Shown in pieces: positions 62,673 to 64,000 of a stretch of 64,000 nucleotides of DNA. The notes under the pieces were generated by a model. The model was given only the letters and a program-made list of their open reading frames with translations, had not been told where the DNA came from and ran no database searches. The stretch is taken from positions 1-64,000 of the forward strand of contig JADGRQ010000015.1 of assembly GCA_017880775.1 (NCBI GenBank). The letters are read 5' to 3'. How positions within the stretch are numbered: the first letter of the stretch is position 1; every line of letters starts with the position of its first letter. The position numbers and the translations under genes are program-made. Source of the DNA: Burkholderiales bacterium. GTDB lineage: Bacteria > Pseudomonadota > Gammaproteobacteria > Burkholderiales > SG8-39.

Positions 62673-63077
62673 TCAGTCGGGTTTGACCGCTATTTTTCCG
62701 CTGCCAAGGAAGAATATGGCGAGGCCGCAGAACAAATAGAAACCCTGCAGTTCGAGCGCCCACCCGCCGGTTTTCGACAGCGTAAGCAACTGACCGGTGT
62801 GAACCAGCACAATCGCGAAGATCATGTTGACCGTGACGACCAATCCGCCAACGCGCGAAAAAATTCCAAAAATAATCATCAGCGGTGCAATCACTTCGCC
62901 GAAATAAACGCCATAGGCGATGAACGTGGGCCATCCAATGTTTGCGAGTTGCTTGCCGATCGGTTCTAGATTTCCCGGGTTGAGGACCTTCGATACGCCA
63001 TGAAACAGGATCAGAATCCCGACGGTAAGACGCAAAATAAACTTGCCTGCTGCATCGCCTTGAAATGAGAAGTTCAT
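62673..63077 (-). CDS. DoxX family membrane protein
   Basis: A 134-residue, four-helix membrane protein (FILRLTVGILILFHGVSKVL, AYGVYFGEVIAPLMIIFGIF, MIFAIVLVHTGQLLTL, FYLFCGLAIFFLGSGK). DoxX proteins are associated with redox reactions at the membrane; the exact role is unclear. A strong ribosome site (GGGAGGCAACGC) precedes the ATG at 63077. It lies between the isomerase and alcohol dehydrogenase genes on the same strand. Confidence 0.9.
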   Translation of the reverse strand: MNFSFQGDAAGKFILRLTVGILILFHGVSKVLNPGNLEPIGKQLANIGWPTFIAYGVYFGEVIAPLMIIFGIFSRVGGLVVTVNMIFAIVLVHTGQLLTLSKTGGWALELQGFYLFCGLAIFFLGSGKIAVKPD

Positions 63078-63116
63078 GCGTTGCCTCCCTGGTTCAGCAT
63101 GTTGCCGAGGAGATGA

Positions 63117-63950
63117 TCAAGTGCATTCAGCGTGCCGCTGCTTGATCACCTCGAGCACCTCATCCGGATCACGCTTCCACCAATTCCCGGCAGAAAAAAT
63201 CTCCACCTCATGAAACCCGGCATATCCCGCCGCCTCCACCCAACCCCGGATCTTCGGCAGATCGATCACCCCATCCCCCATCATCCCACGATCGAGCAAC
63301 AAATCGGTCGTCGGCACCAGCCAGTCGCAGATGTGATACGCGAACAGCCGCTTCTCCTCACCGGCGCGCGCGATCTGCACTCGAAGTTTCGGATCCCACC
63401 AGACGTGGTACACGTCGAGCGCGACGCCGACGCCGTCCCCGAGCGCGTCGCACAGGTCCAGCGCCTGCTGCAGCGTGTTCACACATGCGCGATCAGCGGC
63501 GTACATCGGGTGCAGCGGCTCGATTGCGAGCGGCACCATCGCCGCCTTCGCGGCGGGAAGGATCGCCGCAATTCCGTCGCGCACCTGTTCGCGCGCGCCG
63601 GCAATGTCCTTTGAGCCGGCGGGCAACCCGCCCGCGACCAGCACCAGGCACTGCGCGCCGATCGTCGCCGCATCGTCGATCGCCTTCAGGTTGTCCTGGA
63701 TTGCCGCGTCGCGCCCCGCCCCGTCGACGGCGGTAAACATCCCGCCGCGGCACAACCCGGTCACCGTGAGGTCATGGGCGCGAATCATCCGCGCCGCCTG
63801 GTTCACGCCGAGCGCGTCGAGCTTGTCGCGCCACGGCGAAATGCCGCGGATGCCGCGGCGGGCGCAGCCCTCGATCATCTGCGCGAGGTTCCATTTCTCC
63901 CGCACGGTCGCGGTATTAAGAGACAGCAATTCTGGGCGCGGCGTCGCCAT
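63117..63950 (-). CDS. Sugar phosphate isomerase/epimerase (AP endonuclease family 2 TIM barrel)
   Basis: A 277-residue xylose-isomerase-like TIM barrel. Metal-binding acids and His appear in AIEPLHPMYAADRACVNT, GVALDVYHVWWDP and FHEVEIFSAG. Members include inosose isomerases, hydroxypyruvate isomerase and other sugar epimerases. It is 39 bases upstream of doxX and probably the first gene of a unit with doxX and the alcohol dehydrogenase. Nothing is seen in the last 50 bases of the window. Confidence 0.88.
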   Translation of the reverse strand: MATPRPELLSLNTATVREKWNLAQMIEGCARRGIRGISPWRDKLDALGVNQAARMIRAHDLTVTGLCRGGMFTAVDGAGRDAAIQDNLKAIDDAATIGAQCLVLVAGGLPAGSKDIAGAREQVRDGIAAILPAAKAAMVPLAIEPLHPMYAADRACVNTLQQALDLCDALGDGVGVALDVYHVWWDPKLRVQIARAGEEKRLFAYHICDWLVPTTDLLLDRGMMGDGVIDLPKIRGWVEAAGYAGFHEVEIFSAGNWWKRDPDEVLEVIKQRHAECT

Positions 63951-64000
63951 AAGGCCCGCTAGAGAGTCTGGATCCGATCTTACGCGGCGATGCCGTGCAC

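Noticed and set aside
1..64000. CRISPR arrays, tRNA or rRNA genes, complete insertion sequences
   Set aside because: No regularly spaced repeats, cloverleaf-like GTTCRA arms with CCA ends, rRNA stretches or transposase motifs were noticed on reading; a covariance-model scan would be needed to exclude a tRNA fully.

Overview
The window is a high-GC, gene-dense piece of a betaproteobacterial chromosome, most likely Burkholderiales or a close relative. The evidence is a macromolecular-synthesis operon rpsU-yqeY-dnaG-rpoD followed by tsaD, plsY and folB, an RpoD with a long Lys/Ala-rich N-terminus, three Bug/TctC-type receptors (a family strongly expanded in Burkholderiales), a PHA-granule phasin, and a purC-purE-tsaC block. 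No rRNA, tRNA, CRISPR array, integrase or complete insertion sequence was found.

Layout. 1-8.2 kb is housekeeping: rpoD (cut by the window edge), dnaG, yqeY and rpsU on the minus strand behind a possible attenuator, then tsaD, plsY, folB, xerD, ogt and a 47-codon gene coupled to ogt. 8.2-14.4 kb holds a dienelactone hydrolase, an NADP oxidoreductase, a four-gene NrtA/SsuA-type ABC importer and a MetE-like methyltransferase. 14.4-23.6 kb is an accessory, partly AT-richer segment that looks like a small defence island. It carries a one-pass membrane microprotein, two unrecognised proteins, a 2-TM/Mrr-nuclease/zinc-ribbon protein, a 381-aa PIN-like protein, an MmeI/type IIL-like restriction-methyltransferase, a PIN toxin with a candidate antitoxin, and an orphan ribbon-helix-helix antitoxin. 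Two fragments of the same beta-propeller gene 3' end, sharing a 19-nt identity in the same orientation, flank this segment together with three neighbouring genes.

26.9-40.7 kb is a continuous minus-strand run of fifteen tightly spaced genes, probably one catabolic operon. It holds a SuyA/SuyB-UxaA-type lyase pair, a split fumarate reductase/succinate dehydrogenase-like complex (iron-sulfur subunit plus two membrane anchors, with the flavoprotein eight genes downstream), a class I fumarase/tartrate dehydratase pair, a Bug receptor, a TAXI-TRAP uptake system, an SDR, a VOC protein, malic enzyme and a DsrE-like protein. The logic is uptake of an unknown C4-type acid, elimination and/or oxidation, hydration to a malate-like product, and decarboxylation to pyruvate. 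This is the best candidate for an undescribed pathway.

40.8-52 kb holds a PhoD-type phosphatase, a gamma-glutamyltransferase-like enzyme, a HAD hydrolase, a PrlF-YhaV toxin-antitoxin module with a tandem-repeat operator candidate, a cupin, a lipoprotein, the operon fba(class I)-purC-purE-tsaC (no purK), a phasin and another Bug receptor. 52-57.9 kb is a plus-strand operon of GldA/GldF/GldG-like ABC genes, a DUF4340 protein and an alpha/beta-hydrolase-thioesterase fusion. 57.8-64 kb is a sugar-acid/hydroxy-acid neighbourhood: uronate-dehydrogenase-like SDR, D-2-hydroxyacid dehydrogenase, a signal-less NMT1-type binding protein, SMP-30 lactonase, zinc alcohol dehydrogenase, DoxX and a TIM-barrel isomerase. 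No intergenic stretch exceeds about 300 bases. All functional calls come from reading the sequence; no database search was run.
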